Shown piece after piece: positions 38,975 through 48,311 of a stretch of 64,000 nucleotides of DNA. The stretch is from Nostoc sp. XA010. GTDB taxonomy: Bacteria > Cyanobacteriota > Cyanobacteriia > Cyanobacteriales > Nostocaceae. Position 1 is the first letter of the stretch, and every line of letters begins with the position of its first letter. The translations under genes were made by a program, and so were the position numbers. Where the stretch lies: positions 226,373 to 290,372 of the forward strand of contig NZ_JAIVFX010000008.1 of assembly GCF_020829625.1 (NCBI RefSeq). Direction: 5' to 3'. The notes under the pieces were generated by a model. That model saw only the letters and a program-made list of their open reading frames with translations. It was not told the origin of the DNA and ran no database searches.

Positions 38975-39002
38975 GCATTCCCATGCAGAGCATGGGAACG
39001 AG
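38975..39002. repeat. GCATTCCC...GGGAACGAG palindrome
   Basis: CCATGC and GCATGG arms in a GGCATTCCC...GGGAACGAG frame, between folP and tpiA. It belongs to a REP-like family also seen at 45388 and, in part, 45468. Confidence 0.75.
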
Positions 39003-39013
39003 AAGAAAGCACA

Positions 39014-39745
39014 TCACAGTGACTGAAAATTTACAATTCGAGCGAAACTCTCAGCTTCCAAACTTGCTCCTCCGACTAAAACACCATCAATTTCTGGTTG
39101 AGCCATGATCTCATCAATATTATTCGGCTTAACTGAGCCACCATATTGAATCGATACATTTGGATTACTCAACTGGCTACGAATTAAGCCAATTATCCGA
39201 TTCGCCTCCGTTACCTCACAAGTGTCACCAGTACCAATCGCCCAAATTGGTTCATAGGCAATCACCAAATTATCCTGATCAATATCTACCAAACCTTTGT
39301 CGAGTTGGAGAGAAATCAGTGATTCAGTTTCTCCTGCATCTCGTTGTTGTTTAGTTTCGCCAACACAAAGAATTGGGGTCAAACCAAACCTTTGAGCAGT
39401 TCGGAGGCGTAGATTAACGGTTGCGTCAGTTTCACAAAAGAATTGCCGTCGTTCGCTATGACCGACAATCACAAAGCGCACACCAAGTTCTGTCAGCATT
39501 GGGCCAGAAATCTCACCCGTATAGGCTCCATATTCTTCCCAGTGGACATTTTGTGCCCCCAGTTGAATGAGGCTACCGTGCAAACTTTTAGACAAAACAC
39601 TTAAATCAGTGAACGGAGGGCACAATATCACTTCTCGCCCTTCGGGGGTTTCCTGTAAGTGGGGCAGAAATCCTTGTAAAAACTCCTGGGTCTCTGCCTG
39701 GGTTTTGTACATTTTCCAGTTGCCGGCAATAACAATTTTCCGCAC
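39014..39745 (-). CDS. tpiA: Triosephosphate isomerase, 243 aa
   Basis: Converts dihydroxyacetone phosphate and glyceraldehyde 3-phosphate in glycolysis and the Calvin cycle. Catalytic Lys11 (AGNWKM), the histidine in IVGHSERR and the glutamate in [11 protein letters not shown] are present, as is the phosphate loop [10 protein letters not shown] and GVLVGGASL. The start is GTG at 39745, two codons before the usual [10 protein letters not shown]; no ATG precedes it in frame nearby. Confidence 0.97.
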   Translation of the reverse strand: MRKIVIAGNWKMYKTQAETQEFLQGFLPHLQETPEGREVILCPPFTDLSVLSKSLHGSLIQLGAQNVHWEEYGAYTGEISGPMLTELGVRFVIVGHSERRQFFCETDATVNLRLRTAQRFGLTPILCVGETKQQRDAGETESLISLQLDKGLVDIDQDNLVIAYEPIWAIGTGDTCEVTEANRIIGLIRSQLSNPNVSIQYGGSVKPNNIDEIMAQPEIDGVLVGGASLEAESFARIVNFQSL

Positions 39746-39906
39746 AGTTAATTTAGTCCAGATCCTAACGAGTTATTTAGATGCATTTTTCAGTTTATGA
39801 CTTTTTGCTAGTCATTAGTCATTGGGCATACTTATTCCCCTTGTCTCCTTTGTCTGCCTCCTCTCCCCAAACCGCTCCTAAAAATAACTAGGATAGTAAA
39901 GGGGGT

Positions 39907-39956
39907 GTATCTAAAAACTAAAAACTAAAATCTAAAATCTAAAATCTAAAATTAAT
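39907..39956. repeat. AAAATCT heptad repeat just upstream of a start codon
   Basis: About six seven-base units (AAAAACT, then AAAATCT) end 3 bases before the ATG of the GTPase gene, in the place where a ribosome-binding site would be; no Shine-Dalgarno is visible. Confidence 0.85.
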
Positions 39957-41438
39957 ATGACTTCGACACTACCCATGCCTGAACCTCATCAAAGTGATTC
40001 TGCTAACACTGACGCAAATTCTCTCAGCTGGGAGGAAGAACTAGATAGTGCTATTTTCAGTTTTGAAGACATTCAGACGGAACTGAACTATAAACAAGCA
40101 CAAACGGCGCTGCGAAACTTGGTAGCTAATCTCGACCTCACCCCCCAAGAAAAAACCGGGTTAGAGGCGGAAATTGCAGATTTGGAAACCATGTTAGGGA
40201 AGTTAGACCGCATGGTGGTGCAGATTGCGGCTTTTGGCATGGTGGGACGTGGTAAGTCTTCGCTACTTAATGCTTTGGTTGGGCAAACAGTATTTGAAAC
40301 TGGGCCGCTGCACGGTGTCACTCGTGCTGCACAAAGAGTTAATTGGAGTATTAGTGAGGAAGCGATTGGGGAAACTGAACGTGCTTTGCGAGTCACTCTC
40401 CCTGGCGTAGGTCAATCCCAGGTGGAATTAATTGACACTCCTGGGTTAGACGAGGTAGATGGTGCAACTCGTGCCGCGTTAGCTGAACAAATTGCTAAAC
40501 AAGCGGATTTGATTCTCTTTGTGGTTTCTGGCGACATGACAAAGCTAGAATACGCCGCCCTTTCTCAGTTGCGAGAAGCAGGTAAACCGATCATTCTGGT
40601 ATTTAACAAAGTAGACCAGTATCCAGAAGCAGACCGGATGGCAATTTATCACAAAATCCGGGATGAAAGGGTGCGGGAATTGCTCACACCTTTGGAAATT
40701 GTCATGGCTGCGGCATCGCCATTGGTAAAGACGGCGATTCGTCGCCCTGATGGTACTAGGGGCATACAGTTGCGTACAGGTAATGCCCAAGTAGAGGAAC
40801 TCAAGCTGAAAATCTTGGAGATTCTGCACCGTGAAGGTAAAGCTTTGGTTGCCCTCAATACCATGCTTTATGCCGATGTCGTAAATGAGCAGTTGATAGA
40901 ACGAAAACTGATGATTCGGGAGGTGAATGCCAATCAGTTGATTTGGAAGGCTGTGATGACTAAAGCATTAGCGATCGCACTTAATCCCGTAACTGTGGTA
41001 GATATTCTGAGTAGTGTGGTAATTGATATTGCTTTGATTTTGGGTTTATCTAAACTCTATGGCTTCTCTATGACCGAAGCCGGGGCTGTACAATTGCTAC
41101 AAAAAATTGCCCTGAGTATGGGCGGAATTGGCGCTAGTGAACTTTTGGCAAATTTGGGCTTGAGTGGATTAAAAACTTTACTTGGTATCTCTGCAACAGC
41201 TACGGCTGGTATTGCGCTGGGCCCTTATATATCGGTGGCAATTACGCAAGCGGGAGTAGCTGGTGTTTCTTCTTACGGGATTGGACAAGTTACCAAAGTT
41301 TATTTAGCCAACGGTGCGACTTGGGGGCCTGATGGGCCAAAAGCAGTGATTAATCGTATTTTGGCAAACCTGGATGAGACTTCAATTCTCAACCGCATTA
41401 AAGATGAATTACTCCACAAGGTAAAACTCAGAAAGTGA
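39957..41438 (+). CDS. Membrane-associated GTPase with DUF697-like C-terminus, 493 aa
   Basis: G1 is GMVGRGKSSLLN (residues 94-105), G3 ELIDTPGLDE, and G4 LVFNKVDQ, so the G domain is complete and of the Era/Der-like type. The C-terminal ~180 residues are hydrophobic helices (VTVVDILSSVVIDIALILGL, GIALGPYISVAITQAGVAGV), as in DUF697 proteins, and likely insert in a membrane. The role in cyanobacteria is not established. A heptad repeat occupies the leader right up to the ATG. Confidence 0.9.
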   Translation: MTSTLPMPEPHQSDSANTDANSLSWEEELDSAIFSFEDIQTELNYKQAQTALRNLVANLDLTPQEKTGLEAEIADLETMLGKLDRMVVQIAAFGMVGRGKSSLLNALVGQTVFETGPLHGVTRAAQRVNWSISEEAIGETERALRVTLPGVGQSQVELIDTPGLDEVDGATRAALAEQIAKQADLILFVVSGDMTKLEYAALSQLREAGKPIILVFNKVDQYPEADRMAIYHKIRDERVRELLTPLEIVMAAASPLVKTAIRRPDGTRGIQLRTGNAQVEELKLKILEILHREGKALVALNTMLYADVVNEQLIERKLMIREVNANQLIWKAVMTKALAIALNPVTVVDILSSVVIDIALILGLSKLYGFSMTEAGAVQLLQKIALSMGGIGASELLANLGLSGLKTLLGISATATAGIALGPYISVAITQAGVAGVSSYGIGQVTKVYLANGATWGPDGPKAVINRILANLDETSILNRIKDELLHKVKLRK

Positions 41439-41453
41439 TGCATAGAGGTAGAA

Positions 41454-41777
41454 TTAATAAGATTCTGAAAAATACGTTGCTAAAGATTGAGAGTTTTTTC
41501 CAGCCAAGATAGGCTCTCCCTTTACTCCTCCACGGGTAAGAGTACAAATCTTATAAAGGTTTTCGCACTCAAAGATTGCCATAACTAGCTCTTTTCCCGT
41601 TTGATAAGAGGATGGTAAAGGTTTACCTACCTCGCATTCCATATCAATTTCGTTATCACGCCACTGTAACTTCCAAATACGCTTTTCGGTTATTGATGCT
41701 TTGACAGACCGAGCAAAAGCACTATACACCTGCTCTGCTTTGATATCATCCTTAGCTGCTGGCACAAAAAACTTCAT
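41454..41777 (-). CDS. Hypothetical protein, 107 aa
   Basis: A small soluble protein (FFVPAAKDDIKAEQVYSAFA, RRI-like WKLQWRDNEIDMECEVGKP, AIFECENLYKICTLTRGG). It is reminiscent of small alpha/beta proteins found scattered in cyanobacteria, but I do not recognise the family. It is convergent with the GTPase gene (15 bases apart) and follows the SDR gene on the same strand after ~50 bases. Confidence 0.6.
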   Translation of the reverse strand: MKFFVPAAKDDIKAEQVYSAFARSVKASITEKRIWKLQWRDNEIDMECEVGKPLPSSYQTGKELVMAIFECENLYKICTLTRGGVKGEPILAGKNSQSLATYFSESY

Positions 41778-41824
41778 AGATGGTTACAAGTAACGTAAAT
41801 TTCACTAGCACCAGCGTAACGCAG

Positions 41825-42595
41825 TTACCAAGGCAATCTGCTCCCATCCCATGAGAAAAACTGTCCACTATCGCCTTCTTGAAGCTGTTCGATGACAGTC
41901 AGTAATTGGGTAACGGTGCGTTCCACTGAGAATAATTTTTCCGCAGGTACATTTCCCTGGAAAGGACGGGAAAGGTGCGTATCAGTTGTACCAGGATGCA
42001 ATGTCACTATTAATGCTTTAGGACAACTTCTTTTATACTCAATTGCCGCAGTTCGCATCAACATATTGAGTGCTGCTTTAGAAGCGCGATAGCCATACCA
42101 TCCACCAAGTTGGTTATCGCCAATACTGCCTAATTTAGCAGAAATAGTGGCAAACACGTTGCGTTCTCCATGACGAAACAAAGGCAATAGATGTTTAGCC
42201 AGTAAGACAGCACCAATACTATTTATTTGAAAGTAGCGCAGCAAATTTTCTGAATTTATCTGTCTTAAGCTTTTTTCAGGTTGCAAAGTTTCTTCATGCA
42301 ATAGTCCTACACAGTTGACTACCAAATGCAGTTTGTCAACTTGGGTACGTATTTTTTGAACAGCTTCAACAATCTGCAATTCGTCAGTAATATCCATCTT
42401 TAAACAAATTAATCGCTCAAAATGTTCGCCTGTAAGAGCTATTAAATCTGAGGCTGATTCCGGTTGACGAGAAGTTGCATAAACTTTGGCTATTCTGTCA
42501 TCTTGTAGCAATTTTTTTACAAAACCCAAACCAATACCTTGGCTGGCTCCCACAATCAATGCGTTAACAGGATTAATTTCATCAATAAAAGACAT
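41825..42595 (-). CDS. Short-chain dehydrogenase/reductase, 256 aa
   Basis: Cofactor motif NALIVGASQGIGLGF, the NCVGLL stretch replacing NNAG, and the catalytic YGYRASKAALNML (YxxxK) are present; the serine is in FATISAKLGSIG. Overall it looks like the C-factor/CsgA group of NAD(P)-dependent oxidoreductases. Substrate unknown. It starts at ATG and is followed by the small 107-residue gene. Confidence 0.88.
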   Translation of the reverse strand: MSFIDEINPVNALIVGASQGIGLGFVKKLLQDDRIAKVYATSRQPESASDLIALTGEHFERLICLKMDITDELQIVEAVQKIRTQVDKLHLVVNCVGLLHEETLQPEKSLRQINSENLLRYFQINSIGAVLLAKHLLPLFRHGERNVFATISAKLGSIGDNQLGGWYGYRASKAALNMLMRTAAIEYKRSCPKALIVTLHPGTTDTHLSRPFQGNVPAEKLFSVERTVTQLLTVIEQLQEGDSGQFFSWDGSRLPW

Positions 42596-42624
42596 ATTAA
42601 TTTATGATTTTACAATAGTTAGCC

Positions 42625-42701
42625 AAACTTCGGCGGGTTTAAGTCCCCGGCTACAAAAGAAGCCGTAAGTTTTGTGGCGGGGTCTAAATCCCCCGAAGTT
42701 T
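42625..42701. repeat. Inverted repeat of ~23-base arms between minus-strand genes
   Basis: AAACTTCGGCGGGTTTAAG (left) is matched by a right arm that reads AAACTTCGGGGGATTTAGAC on the opposite strand, around 30 bases. A small repeat (CTTCTCTACGAGACGC) follows at 42731. It looks like a miniature palindromic transposon-related element. Confidence 0.75.
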
Positions 42702-42796
42702 TGTGGACGGAAACCATCCCCACAAACTTCTCTTCTCTACGAGACGCTCCGCGAACGTTACAAAACTGTACTTCCGACTTCCGACTTCCGGCTTCT

Positions 42797-43285
42797 TTAA
42801 TCCTCTGGCAATTTAGCAAACGCCTCCTCAACCAACTCCTTGGACTTAGCATCCAAACGCAGCCAATCTACTTCACCGAGTTCATCAATTAAACTAGTAT
42901 CAATATCAGCACTTTCCTTCTCTGGGGTGTATTCAAGAAAACACACTTGATAACACAGTTCCCACAAATCGATACTTGCTTCTTGCTGTTGACGCTGTAA
43001 ACGTAGATGATATCCTGGATGGGGCATCGGCAGACGAGCCAGAGTCTCTTTGATTTCATCTGCTTCTTGGGGTGTTGCAGTTTCCATTCCTTGCAACAAC
43101 TCAGTCACCAATGCTTTGATTTCATCAGTGGTGCTAGGCGGCCAAATCAAGACATCGTGGTAAGTTCCCGTCCAGGAAGATTCATCAAGCTGCTTGCGGA
43201 TATTGTCGATAACGCGAATGAAAGCAGGTTGCATGAGGATTTCAGCCTGCTGCCATCCAACTGAGTTTGTTATTTTAGGTGGCAT
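42797..43285 (-). CDS. Conserved hypothetical protein, 162 aa
   Basis: Acidic, mostly helical, Trp-containing protein (WQQAEILMQPAFIRVIDNIR, SWTGTYHDVLIWPP, LWELCYQVCFLEY) with a final helix KSKELVEEAFAKLPED. I do not recognise a function; the composition fits a cyanobacterial soluble protein of the type often annotated as hypothetical. It is divergent from the Ser/Thr kinase gene. Confidence 0.65.
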   Translation of the reverse strand: MPPKITNSVGWQQAEILMQPAFIRVIDNIRKQLDESSWTGTYHDVLIWPPSTTDEIKALVTELLQGMETATPQEADEIKETLARLPMPHPGYHLRLQRQQQEASIDLWELCYQVCFLEYTPEKESADIDTSLIDELGEVDWLRLDAKSKELVEEAFAKLPED

Positions 43286-43448
43286 TGGTAGTAAACAGGG
43301 GCACTAAAAGAAAAATAAACAGTCTGCGTTTATTAAAAAGCTGCGTTTTTAATCTAAATCTTTTCTCAAGATAGCGGATTTCATTGAAGAAAATTTGGAG
43401 ATATTTATTACCAGCTGGAAAATTAGGCAATAACTCTGGGGAGTGAAC

Positions 43449-45377
43449 ATGATAGGCAAGCTACTAGACCATCGTTACCAAGTAATTCGAGTCCTCGCAA
43501 TGGGAGGATTTGGTCAAACCTACATTGCCCAAGATACTAGGCGGCCCGGCAATCCCCTCTGCGTTGTCAAGCACCTCAAACCCGGAACTGACCCCAGAGT
43601 TTTTGATACTGCTAAACGTCTGTTCAACAGCGAAGCCGAAACTTTAGAAAAACTGGGCAATCATGACCAAATACCCAGGCTGTTGGCGTACTTTGACGAA
43701 AACCAAGAATTTTATTTAGTACAAGAATATATTGAAGGGCATACCCTAGCCGAGGAACTTATACCTGGTAAGCGCTGGAGTGAAAGCGAAGTAATTCAAC
43801 TATTACAAGAAGTTCTGGAAATTCTCGAATTCGTCCACCGCCAAGGCGTGATTCACCGCGATATCAAACCGGATAATATCATCCGTCGCGCTTTAGATAA
43901 TAAGTTAGTTTTAGTGGACTTTGGGGCAGTGAAACAACTGCGTACACAACTAGTAACAGCAGGTGGACAAGCCTCTGCTACAGTAGTTATTGGCACTCCT
44001 GGCTATATGCCCACTGAACAAGGGCAAGGTAAACCCCGCCCCAACAGTGATATCTATTCCCTCGGCATTATTGCCATTCAAGCACTAACAGGATTATCGC
44101 CAACAGAATTGCAGGAAGACCCAGAAACGGGGGAAATCATCTGGCGTCATTCAGTAACTGTGAACCATCGACTAGCGGCAGTGTTGACCAAAATGGTGCG
44201 TTATCACTTTAAAGACCGCTACCTCAACGCCACCCAAGCACTGCAAGCATGTAAAGAGGCGATTAATCCTGTACCTGCACTTTCCACACCTCAAGAATCT
44301 GCTAAAAATTCTAGTTACCAAACTGCTAAATCCCAACCTCAAGTATCTCGGTTGCAAACTGTTGCAGTTGCACCAGCAAATCCTGTCCCCGCTAAACCTG
44401 CGCGTAAAGACTCTGACAAATCCGACCCATGGCCGATATTAATTGGCATACTATTGGCAGGTGGTACGGCTGCTTTGGTAGCAAATATATCTCCAAGTGT
44501 TAAAAATTTAGCTTTTAATCTTACAGGTAACGATACTGCCTTAGCAAACAAATGCTCGGCTATTGTCGTCAGAAATTCTAATATTCGTTCTGAACCTAGT
44601 TCGAGAAATTCTGATAATGTTGTGCAAACAGTTGCCGATAACACCAGTTTTGAGGTGACTGGCAAACGGACAAAAGGAGGTTGGATAGAAGTTAAACTTA
44701 ACTCTGGTGATTCGGCTTGGGTACGCTCAAAGGTGATAACCAATAATCAAGAATGGGGTTCTTGCCTGCGGGAAAAAGGCATTGCAACTAGGATTGTAGA
44801 TGATAGTAGCTTGATTGCGACTCAACCGACTCCCAAGGCAAAACCAAAATTTAGGGATGTAGTAACTTCATTACCAGAAAAGCTGAAGGGGTCAACTGAC
44901 GATGCTGGGAAAACAGAGCGATCGCAGCCTACTGATAACAGTAACAATATTATAGAACAAGCAAGACAGAAGTATGAATCAGGAGATATAGTTAGAGCGA
45001 TCGCACTTTTAAAATCGGTTCCGGCAAATGCTGCTTCTGGTATCCAAGAAACGGGCAAAATGATTGCCCAGTGGCAAGATGATTGGGCTAAGGCAGAGGC
45101 GTTATCTAATGAAATCAACAAAGCAATAGATGATGGTAAATGGGATAAAGTTTTAGATTATAGAAACCATCCAGAAAAGTTGCCTAATACTAAATATTGG
45201 CGAAACAGAATAGAACCATTATTTAAACAAGCAGCCGAAAATCTGGCAAAACAGGCATTAACTAAACTAGAAAATCAAGGTAATCAAAAGACTACCCAAG
45301 ATAAACTTCCCAATACTAACCAACCTGCTACTACAGAGAGTCCTAATGCTACAGAAACTCCAAAAAGTAGCTTTTAA
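43449..45377 (+). CDS. Ser/Thr protein kinase with transmembrane and SH3-type domains, 642 aa
   Basis: Residues ~8-275 form a complete Hanks-type kinase: glycine loop LAMGGFGQTY, lysine 41 in CVVKHLK, HRDIKPDN (135-142) and DFG (156-158). A transmembrane helix (PILIGILLAGGTAALVANIS) is followed by an SH3b domain (NIRSEPSSRNSDNVVQ, GGWIEVKLNSGDSAWVRS) and a helical C-terminus. The sensor part is probably periplasmic and the kinase cytoplasmic. ATG at 43449 has GGGGAG 5 bases before it; a GTG two codons earlier is less likely. Confidence 0.92.
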   Translation: MIGKLLDHRYQVIRVLAMGGFGQTYIAQDTRRPGNPLCVVKHLKPGTDPRVFDTAKRLFNSEAETLEKLGNHDQIPRLLAYFDENQEFYLVQEYIEGHTLAEELIPGKRWSESEVIQLLQEVLEILEFVHRQGVIHRDIKPDNIIRRALDNKLVLVDFGAVKQLRTQLVTAGGQASATVVIGTPGYMPTEQGQGKPRPNSDIYSLGIIAIQALTGLSPTELQEDPETGEIIWRHSVTVNHRLAAVLTKMVRYHFKDRYLNATQALQACKEAINPVPALSTPQESAKNSSYQTAKSQPQVSRLQTVAVAPANPVPAKPARKDSDKSDPWPILIGILLAGGTAALVANISPSVKNLAFNLTGNDTALANKCSAIVVRNSNIRSEPSSRNSDNVVQTVADNTSFEVTGKRTKGGWIEVKLNSGDSAWVRSKVITNNQEWGSCLREKGIATRIVDDSSLIATQPTPKAKPKFRDVVTSLPEKLKGSTDDAGKTERSQPTDNSNNIIEQARQKYESGDIVRAIALLKSVPANAASGIQETGKMIAQWQDDWAKAEALSNEINKAIDDGKWDKVLDYRNHPEKLPNTKYWRNRIEPLFKQAAENLAKQALTKLENQGNQKTTQDKLPNTNQPATTESPNATETPKSSF

Positions 45378-45387
45378 AAACTCTTTA

Positions 45388-45500
45388 CCTCGTTACCAGC
45401 CTCTTGCTGGTAATGCCTACAATTGGGGTTATCGCCTCCTGAATTCGCGGCACTAACCCAATAAAAAACATTTCCAGGTACAACCTGGAAACGAGATTTT
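45388..45500. repeat. Two palindromic repeats after the kinase gene
   Basis: TTACCAG-CCTCTTG-CTGGTAA (45395-45415) sits in a CTCGTT...AATGCC frame and TTTCCAGG-TACAA-CCTGGAAA (45469-45490) is followed by CGAG. Both may also act as terminator-like hairpins for the kinase transcript, though no T-tract follows. Confidence 0.7.
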
Positions 45501-45534
45501 AAATCGGTGTTTATCTCTGGTTTGATTTTCCCTA

Positions 45535-45565
45535 CTAGTAAAGCGTGGCGTAAATCAAGCTACCA
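45535..45565 (+). repeat. CTAGTACAGCGCGGC-type dispersed repeat, copy 3 (partial)
   Basis: Reads CTAGTAAAGCGTGGCGTAAA; it matches the first ~20 bases of 36675-36720 and then diverges. Confidence 0.6.
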
Positions 45566-45596
45566 TTTTAAAATTTGCAAAAGCCTTGATATACAA

Positions 45597-45645
45597 AACT
45601 TTTGACTTTTAACTTTTAACTTTTGACTTCCCCAAAGCGGTACTA
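45597..45645 (-). repeat. CTAGTACC-type dispersed repeat, copy 3
   Basis: On the minus strand it reads CTAGTACCGCTTTGGGGAAG and then AAAAGTT heptads; its first bases contain the TAG stop of the 220-residue coiled-coil gene. Confidence 0.8.
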
Positions 45646-46305
45646 GTGCATTTCATCGTATTCTGGGGCTTCAACTCGTCTTGCTTCCATCCGCGAAGCA
45701 GGCAAAAACTCAGCGCGACGCACTGGAACCAAGGGTGGTGTATTTCCTGGGTAAGGGTGAATCACTTGTACAGTACGGGCTGGACGCTGCCGTGGTGAGA
45801 ATAAAGCCAATACACCAGCGACGACAACACCACCACCAATAGTGAGAGTTGCGCCTCCCACAGCCCAAAGCACGGGTGAAGACCACCAAGAACTTTGAGG
45901 CTGGAGTGCTGTTACTTTTTGTTGGTTATACTGCTGGGCTTGTTGCCACTGCTGCTGAGTATTGAAATTTTGAACTTGACCTTGGAGCTGTTGATTTTGC
46001 AACTTCAGCTGTTCATTGTCGTTTTTTAAACGCTCCAACTGCATCTGCGTATTTAGCTTCTCCATCTCCAGACGCTGGTCAGTATTGGGAGCAGTCGATG
46101 GCTGAACCTGACCGGGATACATTGGTTGCCCATAAGGCCCATAAGGATACATTTGTGGCTGCATTCCCGGCGCTACTACAGTCCCTGGCATTTGCGGAGC
46201 AACAGCAAAGTTAGGCTGTAGGGGGGTATTTGTTCCTTTAAGCAATACGAGAGCCGCCAGCCCAGCTACAGCAACCCCACCGATAAACGCCATACTCTCA
46301 CTCAT
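45643..46305 (-). CDS. Hypothetical membrane/coiled-coil protein, 220 aa
   Basis: A first hydrophobic helix (MAFIGGVAVAGLAALVLL) is followed by a Pro/Met/Tyr/Gln-rich stretch (MQPQMYPYGPYGQPMYPG), a coiled coil (MEKLNTQMQLERLKNDNEQL) and a second membrane helix (LWAVGGATLTIGGGVVVAGV). The order suggests a membrane-anchored coiled-coil protein with two helices. Function unknown. GAGGAG precedes the ATG by 9 bases. The stop TAG coincides with the end of a CTAGTACC repeat. Confidence 0.65.
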   Translation of the reverse strand: MSESMAFIGGVAVAGLAALVLLKGTNTPLQPNFAVAPQMPGTVVAPGMQPQMYPYGPYGQPMYPGQVQPSTAPNTDQRLEMEKLNTQMQLERLKNDNEQLKLQNQQLQGQVQNFNTQQQWQQAQQYNQQKVTALQPQSSWWSSPVLWAVGGATLTIGGGVVVAGVLALFSPRQRPARTVQVIHPYPGNTPPLVPVRRAEFLPASRMEARRVEAPEYDEMH

Positions 46306-46541
46306 CGCCTTTGCTCCTCAATTGCGACCTAATTATAACCATTTGTGATTGACTCACTCTCACACTCATAAATTATGCCTACTTGACTTCACATAATACT
46401 CAAACTATAAGCGACCGGATCAGCTAGTTTTTTTACATGATGATATCTGATGTTAATATTCAAAACCATAACGGTCAAATTGTCTAGCAAACAAGCATAG
46501 GAAAACTGCGCTGTTATACTTTTTTAATCTACTTTATTGGT

Positions 46542-47369
46542 CTAATCAAGAGGAGTATTTGTACTGGTGCTGGTGGTCTTTATGGCAGCCTTGAGACTTT
46601 GGCAAAATTCGGCGATCGCATTTAGTCCTTGCTCTGGTGTGCCTTCTGCTAACCGTTTCACAAAAGCGCTACCGACAATTGCCGCATCTGCGCCCCATTC
46701 CTTTACCTGACGGGCTTGGGCAGCTTCGGAGATGCCAAAACCTACACCGATGGGTTTATCAGTAACACCACGAATTTGTTTGAGTAAATCAGACACGCGG
46801 TTTTCCAGTTGCGATCGCACCCCTGTTACCCCTGTGACGCTGACTAAATAAATAAATCCTTGGGAAGAACGAGCGATCGCTTCTATCCGTTGAGCAGAAC
46901 TGGTGGGCGCTACCAACAAGATTACATCAATTCCCATTTCACTAGCTGGTTTGAGCAAGCCTGCTGCTTCTTCCAAGGGCAAATCTGGTACTACTAATCC
47001 CGCAACCCCAGCCGCAGCGACTGAAGAGAGGAATTTTTCAATTCCCCGGTGCAGAATTGGGTTGTAGTAGGTAAATAAGATAATAGGCGATCGCAATTTG
47101 GGAGTAATCCCTTGCAACATTTCTAGCACCTGCTCTAATTTCGTACCCCTTTGTAAGGCACGAGTAGCAGCAGCTTGAATTACTGGCCCATCAGCCAAAG
47201 GATCGGAATAGGGTATACCCAGTTCTATAATGTCGGCTCCACTACGATCTAGAATCTGCAAGGCTTTTGCTGTTGTTTCTAAATCTGGATCGCCAGCAGT
47301 AATAAACGGAATTAAAGCACACTCACCATTTTGCCCAAGGGTTTCAAAGCAATCAGAAATCGCAGTCAT
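46542..47369 (-). CDS. trpA: Tryptophan synthase alpha subunit, 275 aa
   Basis: TrpA cleaves indole-3-glycerol phosphate and passes indole to TrpB. The catalytic glutamate in [16 protein letters not shown] and the neighbouring aspartate are present, with the phosphate-binding loops VTGVTGVRS and VGFGISEAA. It forms a tight same-strand group with DUF3007 and ndhL (gene order ndhL, DUF3007, trpA), a conserved cyanobacterial arrangement. Heptad repeats fill the 93-base spacer to DUF3007. Confidence 0.97.
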   Translation of the reverse strand: MTAISDCFETLGQNGECALIPFITAGDPDLETTAKALQILDRSGADIIELGIPYSDPLADGPVIQAAATRALQRGTKLEQVLEMLQGITPKLRSPIILFTYYNPILHRGIEKFLSSVAAAGVAGLVVPDLPLEEAAGLLKPASEMGIDVILLVAPTSSAQRIEAIARSSQGFIYLVSVTGVTGVRSQLENRVSDLLKQIRGVTDKPIGVGFGISEAAQARQVKEWGADAAIVGSAFVKRLAEGTPEQGLNAIAEFCQSLKAAIKTTSTSTNTPLD

Positions 47370-47462
47370 TAGTAATTAGTCATTAGTCAGTGGTCTTTGG
47401 TCATTAGTTGTTGGTCATTTGTAACTAAACAAAAGACAAACGACAACTGACCAATGATAACT

Positions 47463-47774
47463 TTACACCTGAGATTGCTCTTCTTGTTCTATTTCGGCTT
47501 GAATTCGTGCTAGTTCTTCGGGAGTAAGCTCATCTAACCGCTTTTGCAGAAAGTCTTGCTCATACTGTTCCCGTTGTTGGTGGTAGGTCATTTTTTGTCC
47601 CACCGCACGGAAAAAATAGGTGGCTAACCAGCCAACTAACCCACTGACTAGTAAAACTTGGCTCCATATACCAGCTTGCTGATTATCCAAACCGACTAGC
47701 TGCAATCCTATATAAGCCAAGCCGCCAGCAATAAAAACGCCTAAGCCTATTCCAATAGCGTCAATCCGTCGCAT
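47463..47774 (-). CDS. DUF3007 membrane protein, 103 aa
   Basis: Two transmembrane helices (IGIGLGVFIAGGLAYIGLQL and IWSQVLLVSGLVGWLATYFF) are followed by a charged helix (RLDELTPEELARIQAEIEQE); this is DUF3007, found across cyanobacteria and plants. It is linked to ndhL and may have a role in the NDH-1 complex or photosynthetic membrane, which is inferred from position only. ATG start; ndhL lies 24 bases upstream, trpA 93 bases downstream. Confidence 0.9.
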   Translation of the reverse strand: MRRIDAIGIGLGVFIAGGLAYIGLQLVGLDNQQAGIWSQVLLVSGLVGWLATYFFRAVGQKMTYHQQREQYEQDFLQKRLDELTPEELARIQAEIEQEEQSQV

Positions 47775-47798
47775 GAGAGTTATGACCTACCAATTTAG

Positions 47799-48011
47799 TT
47801 AAACTTCAATTTGTCGCCGTTGGGGTCGAAAATTTAGAAACGGCGATAGAACCAACAAACCCGGAAAGAAGAAGAACACCAAAAAGTACATAAAGGTGCG
47901 CTCGATGGAGGTAGCTACATACCAACGCTGCTTCAGGTACAGCAAAATAGCAATTGGGATTACCAGAAGGTAAGCTCCAGCCAAAATCAGATACAGCAGG
48001 GCGACAATCAT
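47799..48011 (-). CDS. ndhL: NAD(P)H-quinone oxidoreductase subunit L, 70 aa
   Basis: NdhL is a small membrane subunit of cyanobacterial NDH-1 needed for cyclic electron flow, respiration and CO2 uptake. The sequence has two membrane helices ([20 protein letters not shown] and [19 protein letters not shown]) around [18 protein letters not shown], which is typical of the family. It is the first gene of the ndhL-DUF3007-trpA group. Confidence 0.96.
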   Translation of the reverse strand: MIVALLYLILAGAYLLVIPIAILLYLKQRWYVATSIERTFMYFLVFFFFPGLLVLSPFLNFRPQRRQIEV

Positions 48012-48311
48012 AAACTTTCAAGTCTTAAGCTTCTGTTTTCCATCATAGGCTGAAGAGCGAAACTGAGGAAAGTATAGTTATGACGCTTTTAAAGAAGAGG
48101 CAGGGGGCAGGGGGTGAGAACTTGCTATAAGTCTTTTCCCTTGTCTCCAATTCTCTTTGTCCCTTTGTCTTCTCCCCTTGCTTCCTGCTCCCTTGCCTCT
48201 TGGTCAACATAACTACCCCAGAATTCCTTGTCTATGTCCAGATTGATTGACAAAAGGTAGTATTATGCTAAAGTTGTAAATCTGCCATAAAAAATGCTTT
48301 AGTAAGACAAG
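48012..48311. other. Repeat-rich gap upstream of ndhL
   Basis: GGGGCAGGGGG-type runs (48100-48116) and CT-rich complementary stretches (48135-48200) could fold on each other. It should include the promoter for ndhL on the minus strand. Confidence 0.5.

Noticed and set aside
47806..48021. Second frame over ndhL (71 codons)
   Set aside because: Overlaps the recognisable ndhL gene almost completely in another frame and has no membrane-protein pattern.
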